Origin: Limimaricola cinnabarinus
GTDB taxonomy: Bacteria; Pseudomonadota; Alphaproteobacteria; Rhodobacterales; Rhodobacteraceae
DNA length: 64,000 nt
Reading direction: 5' to 3'
NCBI RefSeq assembly: GCF_002723615.1
Contig: NZ_KZ304952.1
Span: forward strand, 186,001-250,000
Shown: piece after piece, positions 35,175 through 44,744 of the stretch
How positions within the stretch are numbered: the stretch's first letter is position 1
How the letters are laid out: each line of letters opens with the position of its first letter
Program-made: the position numbers and the translations under genes
Notes under the pieces: generated by a model
What the model was told of the DNA's origin: nothing
The model's input: the letters and a program-made list of their open reading frames with translations, nothing else
Databases searched by the model: none

Positions 35175-36947
35175 TCACCGCCCTCCCGAACGGTGGACGA
35201 GCGGCGCGATCCCCTGCTCTTCGGCAAAGCGGTCCAGCGCCTCGACCGCGCTTCGGTCGAGCGTCATGCCCTGTTCGCGCCGCCGTTCGGCCTCGGCCCA
35301 TTCGCGCGCGCCCGGCGCCATGACGCTCTCCCCCGGCGCAGCCGGCGAGGCGGCGATGGCGGCGAGGTAGCGGCGGACGACCCCTTCGAAGGCGGCGCGG
35401 CCGCCGAAGGCCTCGGGGTCGAGCGCCATGACGAAGGCGCCGAGCCTGCGCGGCGTCGCCATGTCGTCGCTGATCATCGGCGGCAGCTCGAAGCTGAGCG
35501 GCGCATCGGAAAAGGCGGTCGAGAAGATCTCGGCCAGCCCCGCGAGCCCCGCGCCCTTGTAGCCGAAGAGCGCGCCGCCAAGAGGGGCCAGCATCTCGAC
35601 GACCGAAGGATCGGTGACGTTGACGCCCCGACCGTCCGAGGCCACGTCCTCGGGCAGCGACGCGCCCAAGCTGCGGTTGAGCTGCACGCGGTTGAAGGGA
35701 ATGGCGCTCGTCGCCATGTCGAGCAGCCAGGGCCGCTCCCCCTCCCCCGCCGGGGCCGCGGCGGCGATCGGGTTGGTGCCGTGAAACCGCGCCGCGCCGC
35801 CATGCAGCCGCACGAAGCTGTCGGAATTGCAAAAGGCGAGCCCCATCATGCCGTGGCGCGCGATCTCCAGCGCATAGGCCCCGGCGGCCCCGAAATGCGA
35901 TGAGCCGCGGATCGCCACCGCCGCCAGCCCATGCACGCGCGCCAGCTCCAGCGCCCGCTCCACCGCCGCGTAGCCCGCCCGCGCGCCATGGGCGTCATCG
36001 GCGTCGAGCACGCAGGCGCCGCCTGTTTCGCGCGCGAAACATAGCTTCGGCGCCTTGTTGAGCCGCCCCTCGGCGAGGCCATGCAGGTAATGCGGCAAGA
36101 GCCGGAAGCCATGCGTGTCCACCCCGTGGGCCGAGGCGTGCAGGAGGGCCCGGGTCACCGCCTCCACCGTCGGCGCATCCGCCCCCACCGCCGTCAGCGC
36201 CGCGCGCGAAAACCGCTCCATCTCCCCGAGCGCGACCCGCACCGGCGCCAGCGCCGCCTGTTTCCCCGGCTCCGCCTCGGCGGCGATCCGGGCGAGATAG
36301 GCCTCGATCGTGTCGCCGATATGAGAGGACAGAAGCGCGACCGCCGCCTCGCCCCGCCCCGCCGCCACGGCCCTGGCGATGGTGACATGTTCCCCGAGGG
36401 ATTTGCGGTTCAGCGTCTCGTCGAGCGACAGGCGGTTGCGCAGGGCCTGCACCCGGAAGGACAGCCTGCGGAAATTGTCGCGCAGGAAGCTGTTGCCGCA
36501 ATGGGCGAAAATCGCGTCGTGAAAATCGTGGTCGAGTAGCTTGTAGCTGTCGGAATCTCCGCGCGACAGCGCCTCCTGCATCCGGGCCGTGATGTCGTCG
36601 AGCGCCGATTGCAGCGGCGCGGGATTGCGCTCGATCGCCATCCGCACCGCCTGCAGCTCCAGCATCAGGCGCAGCTCGCCCAGCTCGGCGATCTCCTCCG
36701 CCCCCATCGTGAAGACCCGCGCGCTGCGGCCCGAGGCCATCTCGACCAGCCCCTCGCGTTCGAGTTGCAAAAGCGCCTCGCGGATCGGGCTCTTGCTCAT
36801 CTTCAGCAGGCCGACCAGCTCCGCTTCGGGCAGCTTGCGCCCCAGCGGAAACTCTCCCCCCACGATCCGCTCGCGGATCGCCTCGCGCGCCTGCTCCGAC
36901 AGCTTCTGCCGGTCCAGCCCCATGCCTGCCCCGATGTTGTCCGACAT
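35175..36947 (-). CDS. GntR-FCD transcription factor fused to an Ldh-family oxidoreductase
   Basis: 590 residues in one uninterrupted frame from the ATG at 36947 (GGGGAGG upstream). Residues 11-79 form a GntR winged HTH (SKSPIREALLQLEREGLVEM). Residues 88-212 form an FCD ligand-binding domain with the expected metal ligands Asp139, His143, His187 and His209. Residues about 235-575 are a malate/L-lactate/2,3-diketogulonate dehydrogenase-type (Ldh_2) domain with catalytic His279 in VDTHG, RGSSHFGAAGAYA, RFHGTNPIA, and GYKGAG with Lys464. All key residues of both halves are kept, so it looks like a working regulator-enzyme. It heads the TRAP operon (36 bases to dctP). Confidence 0.85.
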   Translation of the reverse strand: MSDNIGAGMGLDRQKLSEQAREAIRERIVGGEFPLGRKLPEAELVGLLKMSKSPIREALLQLEREGLVEMASGRSARVFTMGAEEIAELGELRLMLELQAVRMAIERNPAPLQSALDDITARMQEALSRGDSDSYKLLDHDFHDAIFAHCGNSFLRDNFRRLSFRVQALRNRLSLDETLNRKSLGEHVTIARAVAAGRGEAAVALLSSHIGDTIEAYLARIAAEAEPGKQAALAPVRVALGEMERFSRAALTAVGADAPTVEAVTRALLHASAHGVDTHGFRLLPHYLHGLAEGRLNKAPKLCFARETGGACVLDADDAHGARAGYAAVERALELARVHGLAAVAIRGSSHFGAAGAYALEIARHGMMGLAFCNSDSFVRLHGGAARFHGTNPIAAAAPAGEGERPWLLDMATSAIPFNRVQLNRSLGASLPEDVASDGRGVNVTDPSVVEMLAPLGGALFGYKGAGLAGLAEIFSTAFSDAPLSFELPPMISDDMATPRRLGAFVMALDPEAFGGRAAFEGVVRRYLAAIAASPAAPGESVMAPGAREWAEAERRREQGMTLDRSAVEALDRFAEEQGIAPLVHRSGGR

Positions 36948-36969
36948 CGCGCATCCTCCCCATGAAAAC

Positions 36970-36984
36970 GGTATACGATATATC
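36970..36984. promoter_or_regulatory. Candidate promoter/operator of the GntR-Ldh/TRAP operon
   Basis: GGTATACGATATATC lies 23 bases before the fusion-gene start in a short AT-rich patch. It contains two adjacent palindromes, GTATAC and GATATATC. FCD-type GntR proteins often bind short palindromes at their own promoter; this is a candidate only. Confidence 0.4.
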
Positions 36985-37210
36985 AAACAACACAAGATTG
37001 CATGTGAGGCGCGTTGCAGATTCCTTTTTCGGGGCGGCGCGGCACGGATGGGAGCCCTCCTGCCCCCGTGCAGGAATGCTCCTGCGAAGGGTTTCTTGGT
37101 CGGCTGCGCTCCCGCAGGCAGCCGCCATTTGGCTGATGGAGCCTTGATGGGCTTTGCCCCAAGGCCCGCCGCCCGTGTTAGGCTGGGGCCTCCATGCGAA
37201 AGGCGGGATC

Positions 37211-37621
37211 ATGGCAGGGCTGCGGGGCTGGCTGGATCGGATTTCGGATGACGGGGCGCGCCGGGCCTTCGGCGCCCGGCTCGAAACCGGCGTGAGCGAG
37301 GCCTTTACCGTGCTGCGCTGGGCCCTGCTCGTCGGGCTGGCGCGGCTGGCGGCGATGGAAACCGGGCTTTGGGGCTTCAGGGCGCTGCACTGGGCGCTCT
37401 CCGCCCTGCTCTTTGCCTATCTCGCCTCGATCTTCCTGCTGCGCCCCGAGATCGCGATCTTCGCCAATACCGACACGCGCCGCAAACGGCTGATCCAGAC
37501 GGCGGTGAACCATGCGGTCTGCATGGCGGCCTTCATGGCGGCGATGATCGGCATCGACGCGCTGGCGGACGCCGCGGCCGAGATGCGCTTTGTCGAACGT
37601 CTCGGCCACGGCGCGGATTGA
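37211..37621 (+). CDS. Hypothetical membrane protein
   Basis: 136 residues from the ATG at 37211, chosen over an earlier start because AAGGCGGG precedes it. About three hydrophobic segments (about 32-48, 57-75, 98-116) with a charged RRKRL loop before the last one suggest an inner-membrane protein. No family is recognised. It converges on the secreted molybdopterin-oxidoreductase-like gene with a 13-base gap. Confidence 0.55.
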   Translation: MAGLRGWLDRISDDGARRAFGARLETGVSEAFTVLRWALLVGLARLAAMETGLWGFRALHWALSALLFAYLASIFLLRPEIAIFANTDTRRKRLIQTAVNHAVCMAAFMAAMIGIDALADAAAEMRFVERLGHGAD

Positions 37622-37634
37622 AACCTCTCGGGCC

Positions 37635-38135
37635 TCAGTCGGCGAGGGTCAGCCGCGCCAGCTGCCAGATGCTGCGCGCCTCGATCTCCTCGGTCCGGTA
37701 GGCTTCGTCGCTGTCATAGGGGTAGATGATCCAGTAGGGCCCCATCATGTCCGCATCGAGCGGCGCGCCATCCATCTCGTAGGCGACGATCGGGCCGCCC
37801 GGCACCGCGTCGCTCACCGGGATCTCGACCGAGTAGCCGTCGCGCGCCATGGCATGGATCACCGTGCCCTCCTCACCCAGATCCGCAAGAAGATCGCTCA
37901 GCGCGACGCCGGTGAAACGGGTCACGCCATCGGTCCAGACGGTGCTGGTCTCGATCTCGGTGACCGGCATGGCCTTCAGCGCATCCAGATCGAACGCGAC
38001 GGGCGCCGCCGCGCCCGGGGCCTCCAGCGTCAGAAGGCCCACCTCTCCGGGCGCTTCCTGCGCTTCCTGCGCGAGCAGCGGGCTCGACATGGCGAGCGAC
38101 AGGCAGAGGGCATTGAACAAGGACGATCTGAGCAT
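37635..38135 (-). CDS. Secreted molybdopterin-oxidoreductase-domain-like protein (paralogue)
   Basis: 166 residues from the ATG at 38135, which opens a signal peptide (MLRSSLFNALCLSLAMSSPLLA). It shares with the protein at 12791-13294 the STVWTDGVTRFTGVALSDLL region, GPYWIIYPYDSDEAY and the closing RSIWQLARLTLAD. Both keep only a small part of the oxidoreductase fold, so enzyme activity is doubtful. Unlike its paralogue it has no kinase beside it. Confidence 0.75.
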   Translation of the reverse strand: MLRSSLFNALCLSLAMSSPLLAQEAQEAPGEVGLLTLEAPGAAAPVAFDLDALKAMPVTEIETSTVWTDGVTRFTGVALSDLLADLGEEGTVIHAMARDGYSVEIPVSDAVPGGPIVAYEMDGAPLDADMMGPYWIIYPYDSDEAYRTEEIEARSIWQLARLTLAD

Positions 38136-38393
38136 GGCGGGACCTTTCGATGTCGGGTTTCGCGCGCATTGAACACCCTTGGCGCGGCGCGCGCCAATCC
38201 CAAGCTGCGGGCGGGTGACAAGGAGTGCCCGAGGCGTGTCCTGCGGGTGTCTCATGGCCACCTCGCGGCGCGTGGGCGATCCGCCGCGGGCGCGAAGGGT
38301 TATCGGGAAATTCCCCCCGGTTCGGAGCCAGACCGGACCCGCCGCGTTGACCTCCCTCATCGTGCCCACCGATTGCTACCGTGGAGGACTGAC

Positions 38394-39911
38394 ATGCGGC
38401 CTGCTTGCGCTTTCAGCCTGATCGCCACCATCCTGCTCGTGCCGAGCGGCGCTCTCGAGGCCCGGGAGGCCGAGCGGGCGCAGGGGCTTGATGCCCTGGC
38501 CGAAGAGCTGCTCGCCCAGGGCGACGGAGAGGTGCTGGTCGACGCGATCCTTGCCCCCGAGACCGGGGGTCTGCCCGAAATGCGCGATCGCGGCTATCTT
38601 CGCATGGCCGTGCCGCCCGACCCCCTGATGATCGCGTTCGACGGCGAGAACGCGGTCGGCGTCGCGATCGAGATCACGCGGGAGCTGGAGCTGTACCTCG
38701 CCGCCCAGGAAGGCGCGTCGCGCACCCCCACCGTGGTCGTGCCGACGCCCATGCCCCGGATCGAGATCATCCCGGGGCTCATCGACGGGCGCAGCGATTT
38801 CACGACCCTGACCGCCTCCCGCGCGGAGGAGATCGATGGGCTGAGCTACACCCAGCCGCTCATCGAGGATGTCAACGACGTGCCCGTCCTCGGCCCCGGT
38901 ATCGACGGGGTGGAGACGCTGGAGGATCTGGCGGAAATTCCCCTTTATGTCGCGGAAGGCAGCCGCTACGCCGCCAATCTGCGCCGCCTCGACGAGAGGC
39001 TGGAGGCCGAGGGCGGACCCGAACTGGACCTGCGCTTCGTCGATGCCCGGCTCGATGACTACGACCTGATCGAGCTTGTCGAGATCGGGGTCATCCCGGC
39101 CACGGTCGCCAGCGATTTCAAGGCGCGGTTCTGGGCCACGGCCTATCCTTCGGTCGCCGTGCGCGAGGATATCGAGCTGAGCCCGGACGGGCGCATCGCC
39201 TGGGCGATGCGGGCCGAGAACCCGCAGCTTCGCGCCGCGCTCGACGGCTTCGTCGAGGTGGCCAAGCAGGGCACGCTGCTCGGCAATGTCGTGCTCGACC
39301 GCTACACCAGCTCGGCCGACTGGATCGAGAATCTCGGCACCGACACGGCGCAGCTGCGCATCGACGAGGTCGCCCCGGTGATCGAGCGCTATTCGGAGGA
39401 ATACGACTTCGACCCCGATCTGGTGCTGGCCCAGGCCTATCAGGAATCGCGGCTCGACCAGGAGGCGCGAAGCCATGTCGGCGCCGTGGGCGTGATGCAG
39501 GTGATGCCCTCGACCGCGGCCGACCCAGTGGTCGACATTCCCGACATCTCGAGCCTCGATGCCAATGTGCATGCCGGGGTCCGCTACCTGCGCTGGCTGC
39601 GCGACACCTTCTTCGATGATCCCGAGATCACGCCGCTCGACCAGACGCTGCTGGCCTTCGCGGCCTACAATGCCGGGCCGGGCGGCGTGCAGCGCGCCCA
39701 GCGCCGGGCCGTGGAGATGGGGCTCGATCCGCAGGTCTGGTTCGAGAATGTCGAGATCGCGATCCAGTCGGCGGTCAGCCGCGAACCCGCGATCTACGTG
39801 CGCAACATCTTCAAGTACTACGTCTCCTATCGCCTGCTTGCCGATCTGGAGGCGGAAGCCGCGCTGGCGCGCGAAGAGTTCGAGACGCGCACGACCCAAG
39901 AGGCGCAATGA
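38394..39911 (+). CDS. MltF-like lytic transglycosylase
   Basis: 505 residues from the ATG at 38394 (GTGGAGGAC upstream), with a signal peptide ending near EA. The N-terminal half is a solute-binding-protein-like domain (RMAVPPDPLMIAFDGENAVG onward). The C-terminal half is an SLT domain with the catalytic Glu in AYQESRLDQEARSHVGAVG, then VMQVMPSTA and AFAAYNAGPGGVQRA. This two-domain plan is that of MltF, a periplasmic enzyme cleaving peptidoglycan under control of its sensor-like domain. No lipobox is evident. Confidence 0.88.
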   Translation: MRPACAFSLIATILLVPSGALEAREAERAQGLDALAEELLAQGDGEVLVDAILAPETGGLPEMRDRGYLRMAVPPDPLMIAFDGENAVGVAIEITRELELYLAAQEGASRTPTVVVPTPMPRIEIIPGLIDGRSDFTTLTASRAEEIDGLSYTQPLIEDVNDVPVLGPGIDGVETLEDLAEIPLYVAEGSRYAANLRRLDERLEAEGGPELDLRFVDARLDDYDLIELVEIGVIPATVASDFKARFWATAYPSVAVREDIELSPDGRIAWAMRAENPQLRAALDGFVEVAKQGTLLGNVVLDRYTSSADWIENLGTDTAQLRIDEVAPVIERYSEEYDFDPDLVLAQAYQESRLDQEARSHVGAVGVMQVMPSTAADPVVDIPDISSLDANVHAGVRYLRWLRDTFFDDPEITPLDQTLLAFAAYNAGPGGVQRAQRRAVEMGLDPQVWFENVEIAIQSAVSREPAIYVRNIFKYYVSYRLLADLEAEAALAREEFETRTTQEAQ

Positions 39912-40008
39912 GGATCGTTCGCGCCGATGCGGCACCTTCCGGTCCGGTGACGCCCGGATGGTGGCCGGGGCTCGGGGCAAGCCTGCGTCACGGCCTGCCC
40001 CGCCGGGA

Positions 40009-40302
40009 TCAGTCCGGCGCGCCCTCGATGATCATGATGTTGGCGATGCCCGCCCCCTCGCGGTGGCGCTTGGCGGCCTGGTAGGTGTCTGAGTTGTAGC
40101 AGGCGAGCGCGGCCTCCATCGTGTCGAACTCGATCACCACGTTGCGCGGATGGCTCTCGCCCTCCAGCGCCTCGATCCTTCCGCCGCGCGCCAGCACCCG
40201 CGCGCCATGCTCGCGGAAGGCTTGCGTCGCCCCTTCGGCATAGAGCTTGTAGGGTTCGGGGTCGGTGACCGTCACATGGGCGATCCAGTAGGCCTTGGGC
40301 AT
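40009..40302 (-). CDS. DUF1330 family protein
   Basis: 97 residues from the ATG at 40302 (GGGAGAAG upstream). It is a small dimeric alpha-beta barrel protein with the family features AYWIAHVTVTDPEPYKLYAE and VVIEFDTMEAALACYNSDTY. The function is not established; distant relatives include small monooxygenase-like folds. It follows the NCS1 permease gene on the same strand by about 75 bases, so it may belong to the pyrimidine operon. Confidence 0.85.
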   Translation of the reverse strand: MPKAYWIAHVTVTDPEPYKLYAEGATQAFREHGARVLARGGRIEALEGESHPRNVVIEFDTMEAALACYNSDTYQAAKRHREGAGIANIMIIEGAPD

Positions 40303-40376
40303 GTCGTCTTCTCCCGTGTGCGGACATGAAAGGGCCGGGGCGACCATCGCCGCCCCGGCCCGTCAGACGCATGGCG

Positions 40377-41867
<1,491 letters not shown>

Positions 41868-41931
41868 GTCTTGTCTCCTCCCTGTTATTGGTCTTGTGGC
41901 GCCCATCATTCTCTTCCCCGGGCGCTAAAGA

Positions 41932-41960
41932 AAATGCCCCCGAAAGTCTCGGGGGCATTT
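41932..41960 (-). terminator. Intrinsic terminator between dihydropyrimidinase and permease genes
   Basis: A perfect 12-bp stem (AAATGCCCCCGA at 41932-41943 with TCGGGGGCATTT at 41949-41960), 5-base loop, then TTTCTTT on the minus strand. It lies directly after the dihydropyrimidinase stop and should lower or end transcription before the permease gene. Confidence 0.8.
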
Positions 41961-41964
41961 CATC

Positions 41965-43425
41965 TCAGACGCAGGCCGGCATGTTCTCGGGCTTGCGCTC
42001 GACCTTGCGCGGCGCGGTCACCTCCTTCCACTTCGACAGCGCCTTGTTCACCTCCGCGAAGGGCGGCCGCTTGACGAAGCGGCCATGGCCGGGCGTGGCG
42101 CAGACCGTCCCGTCATCGACCGCAAGCCTGCCGCGGCTCAGCACGTGGCGCGGCAGGCCGGTGACCTCGCGCCCCGCGAAGACGTTGTATTCCACGACCG
42201 ATTGCTGGGTCTCGGGCGAGATCACCTTCGACTTCCTCGGATCCCACACCACGATGTCGGCGTCCGAGCCTTCGAGGATCGCGCCCTTCTGCGGGTAGAT
42301 GTTGAGGATCTTGGCGATGTTGGTCGAGGTGACGGCGACGAACTCGTTCTTCGTGAGCCGCCCGGTGTTGACCCCTTCGGTCCACAAGACCGGCATCCGG
42401 TCCTCGAGCCCGCCGGTGCCGTTCGGGATCTTGGTGAAGTCGTCGATGCCGGTGCGCTTCTGCTCGGTGGTGAAGGCGCAGTGATCGGTCGCCACCACCT
42501 GCAGCGAGCCCGCCTGAAGACCCGCCCAGAGGCTGTCCTGGTTCGACTTGTCGCGGAAGGGCGGCGACATCACGCGCTGGGCGGCGTGGTCCCAGTCGGG
42601 GTTGCGATACTCGCTGTCATCCAGCACGAGGTGCTGGATCAGCGGCTCGCCGTAAACCCGCATCCCCTTTTGCCGCGCGCGGCGGATCGCCTCATGCGCC
42701 TGCTCGCAGGAGGTGTGGACGACATAGAGCGGCACGCCCGCCATGTCGGCGATCATGATCGCGCGGTTGGTGGCCTCGCCTTCGACCTCGGGCGGGCGCG
42801 ACATGGCGTGACCCTCGGGGCCGCGGATGCCCTGCTCGAGCAGTTTCTGCTGCATGGTGGCGACGACGTCGCCGTTCTCGGCATGGACCATCGGCATCGC
42901 GCCGATCGCGGCGCAGCGGCGGAAGCTGTCGAACAGCTCGTCGTCATCCACCATCAGCGCGCCCTTGTAGGCCATGAAGTGCTTGAAGGAGTTGATGCCC
43001 AGATCGACGACCTGCTGCATCTCCTCGAACACCTGCTCGCCCCACCATGTCACCGCCATGTGAAAGGAGTAGTCGCCGCAGGCGCGCTGCGACTTGGCGT
43101 GCCAGCCCTCGAGCGCCTCGATCAGCGACTGGCCGGGGCTGGGCAGGCAGAAATCGACCACCATGGTGGTGCCGCCGGCGAGGCCCGCGCGGGTGCCGCT
43201 TTCGAAATCATCGGCCGAATGGGTGCCCATGAAGGGCATCTTCAGATGCACATGCGGGTCGATCCCGCCCGGCATCACGTAGCAGCCGGTGGCGTCGATC
43301 ACCTCGTCGCCCGACAGGTCGGTGCCGATCTGCACGATGGTCTCGCCCTCGATGGCGATGTCTGCGGCGTAGCTGCGGTCGGCGGCGACGATGGTGCCAC
43401 CCTTGATCACGGTTCTCTTGCTCAT
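41965..43425 (-). CDS. hydA: Dihydropyrimidinase / D-hydantoinase
   Basis: 486 residues. Metal ligands are in GGIDPHVHLKM (His58, His60); the carboxylated lysine is expected at Lys154 in FMAYKGALMV, with further His in MVHAENGD and YVVHTSC and Asp in VATDHCAF. The enzyme opens dihydrouracil or dihydrothymine to the N-carbamoyl-beta-amino acid (and hydantoins likewise). It is encoded 4 bases downstream of the carbamoyl hydrolase gene. The C-terminal tail beyond about residue 465 is basic. Confidence 0.93.
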   Translation of the reverse strand: MSKRTVIKGGTIVAADRSYAADIAIEGETIVQIGTDLSGDEVIDATGCYVMPGGIDPHVHLKMPFMGTHSADDFESGTRAGLAGGTTMVVDFCLPSPGQSLIEALEGWHAKSQRACGDYSFHMAVTWWGEQVFEEMQQVVDLGINSFKHFMAYKGALMVDDDELFDSFRRCAAIGAMPMVHAENGDVVATMQQKLLEQGIRGPEGHAMSRPPEVEGEATNRAIMIADMAGVPLYVVHTSCEQAHEAIRRARQKGMRVYGEPLIQHLVLDDSEYRNPDWDHAAQRVMSPPFRDKSNQDSLWAGLQAGSLQVVATDHCAFTTEQKRTGIDDFTKIPNGTGGLEDRMPVLWTEGVNTGRLTKNEFVAVTSTNIAKILNIYPQKGAILEGSDADIVVWDPRKSKVISPETQQSVVEYNVFAGREVTGLPRHVLSRGRLAVDDGTVCATPGHGRFVKRPPFAEVNKALSKWKEVTAPRKVERKPENMPACV

Positions 43426-43429
43426 TTTC

Positions 43430-44680
43430 TCACTCTACGATTTCGGCGGTTTCCAGGACGGCGTGCAGCAGCACGTCGCAGCCGGCGGCGGCCCAGTCGC
43501 GGCTGATCTCCTCGTCCTCGTTGTGGCTCAGACCATCGACGCAGGGGCACATGATCATCGCCGTGGGCGCGACGCGGGCGATCCAGCAGGCGTCGTGACC
43601 GGCGCCCGAGATGATCTCGCGGTGGCTGTAGCCGAGCTTCTCGGCGGCGCGGCGCACCGCATCGACGCATCCCTCGTCGAAGGGCACGGGGTCGAAGCCG
43701 CCGACCTTCTCGAAGGCGATCTCCAACCCCATCTCATCGGCGATCTTTTGACCTTCCGTGCGCAGCCGCGCCTCCATGTCCTCGATCACCGAAAGCTCCG
43801 GCGAGCGGAAATCGACGGTGAAGACCGCCTTGCCGGGGATCACGTTGCGCGAGTTCGGGAAGACCTCGATGTGACCGGCCGCGCCCACGGCATGCGGCTT
43901 GTGGGACCAGGCGATCTCGTCGACCTTGTCGAGGATGCGCGCCATGCCGAGCCCGGCGTTGCGGCGCATCGGCATCGGGGTGGAGCCGGTGTGGCTCTCC
44001 TTGCCGGTGACGGTCACTTGCGTCCAGCTCAGCCCCTGCCCATGGGTGACGACGCCGATGTCGCGGCCTTCGGCCTCGAGGATCGGGCCCTGCTCGATAT
44101 GCAGCTCGAACATGGCGTGCATCGGGCGTTGACCCACCGGCTCCTCGCCGACATAGCCGATCCGCGCCAGCTCGTCGCCGAAGCGCTTTCCTTCCGCGTC
44201 CTCGCGCGCATAGGCCCAGCCTTGGGTGTGCACGCCCGCGAAGACGCCGCTCGACAGCATGGCGGGGGCGAAGCGGGTGCCCTCCTCGTTGGTCCAGTTG
44301 ACCACGACGATCGGGCGGCGCGGGGTGATCCCCCGATCGCGGATCGAGCGGACGACCTCGAGCCCGGCCAGCACGCCCAGCACGCCGTCATACTTGCCGC
44401 CCGTCGGCTGGGTATCGAGATGGCTGCCCATCATCACCGGGTCGAGATCGGGTTCGGCCCCTTCGAGCCGGGCGAACATGTTGCCCATGCTGTCGACGCC
44501 GACGCTCATGCCGGCCTCCTCGCACCAGCGCTTGAACAGGTCGCGCCCCTCGCGGTCGGCGTCGGTCAGCGTCTGGCGGTTGTTGCCGCCGCGCAGGCCG
44601 GGGCCGACCTTCGCCATCTCCATCAGCGAGTCCCACAGCCGGGCCCCGTCGATCCGGGTGTTGGTCTGGATGTCTTTCAT
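43430..44680 (-). CDS. M20-type N-carbamoyl-beta-alanine / N-carbamoyl-amino-acid hydrolase
   Basis: 416 residues from the ATG at 44680 (GGAGG upstream). It has the M20 dinuclear-metal features MGSHLDTQPTGGKYDGVLG, NEEGTRFAPAMLSSG, FELHIEQGPILE and SGAGHDACW. Such enzymes remove the carbamoyl group to release beta-alanine, ammonia and CO2 (PydC/beta-ureidopropionase type), or act as L-N-carbamoylases in hydantoin breakdown. Placement beside dihydropyrimidinase and a beta-alanine-type aminotransferase supports the former. Confidence 0.88.
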   Translation of the reverse strand: MKDIQTNTRIDGARLWDSLMEMAKVGPGLRGGNNRQTLTDADREGRDLFKRWCEEAGMSVGVDSMGNMFARLEGAEPDLDPVMMGSHLDTQPTGGKYDGVLGVLAGLEVVRSIRDRGITPRRPIVVVNWTNEEGTRFAPAMLSSGVFAGVHTQGWAYAREDAEGKRFGDELARIGYVGEEPVGQRPMHAMFELHIEQGPILEAEGRDIGVVTHGQGLSWTQVTVTGKESHTGSTPMPMRRNAGLGMARILDKVDEIAWSHKPHAVGAAGHIEVFPNSRNVIPGKAVFTVDFRSPELSVIEDMEARLRTEGQKIADEMGLEIAFEKVGGFDPVPFDEGCVDAVRRAAEKLGYSHREIISGAGHDACWIARVAPTAMIMCPCVDGLSHNEDEEISRDWAAAGCDVLLHAVLETAEIVE

Positions 44681-44744
44681 GTGTCCTCCCATTGCTGGCG
44701 CGGGGTCCGGCCGCCCTCCCCGGCCGCCGGACCGCGCGCCCCTC

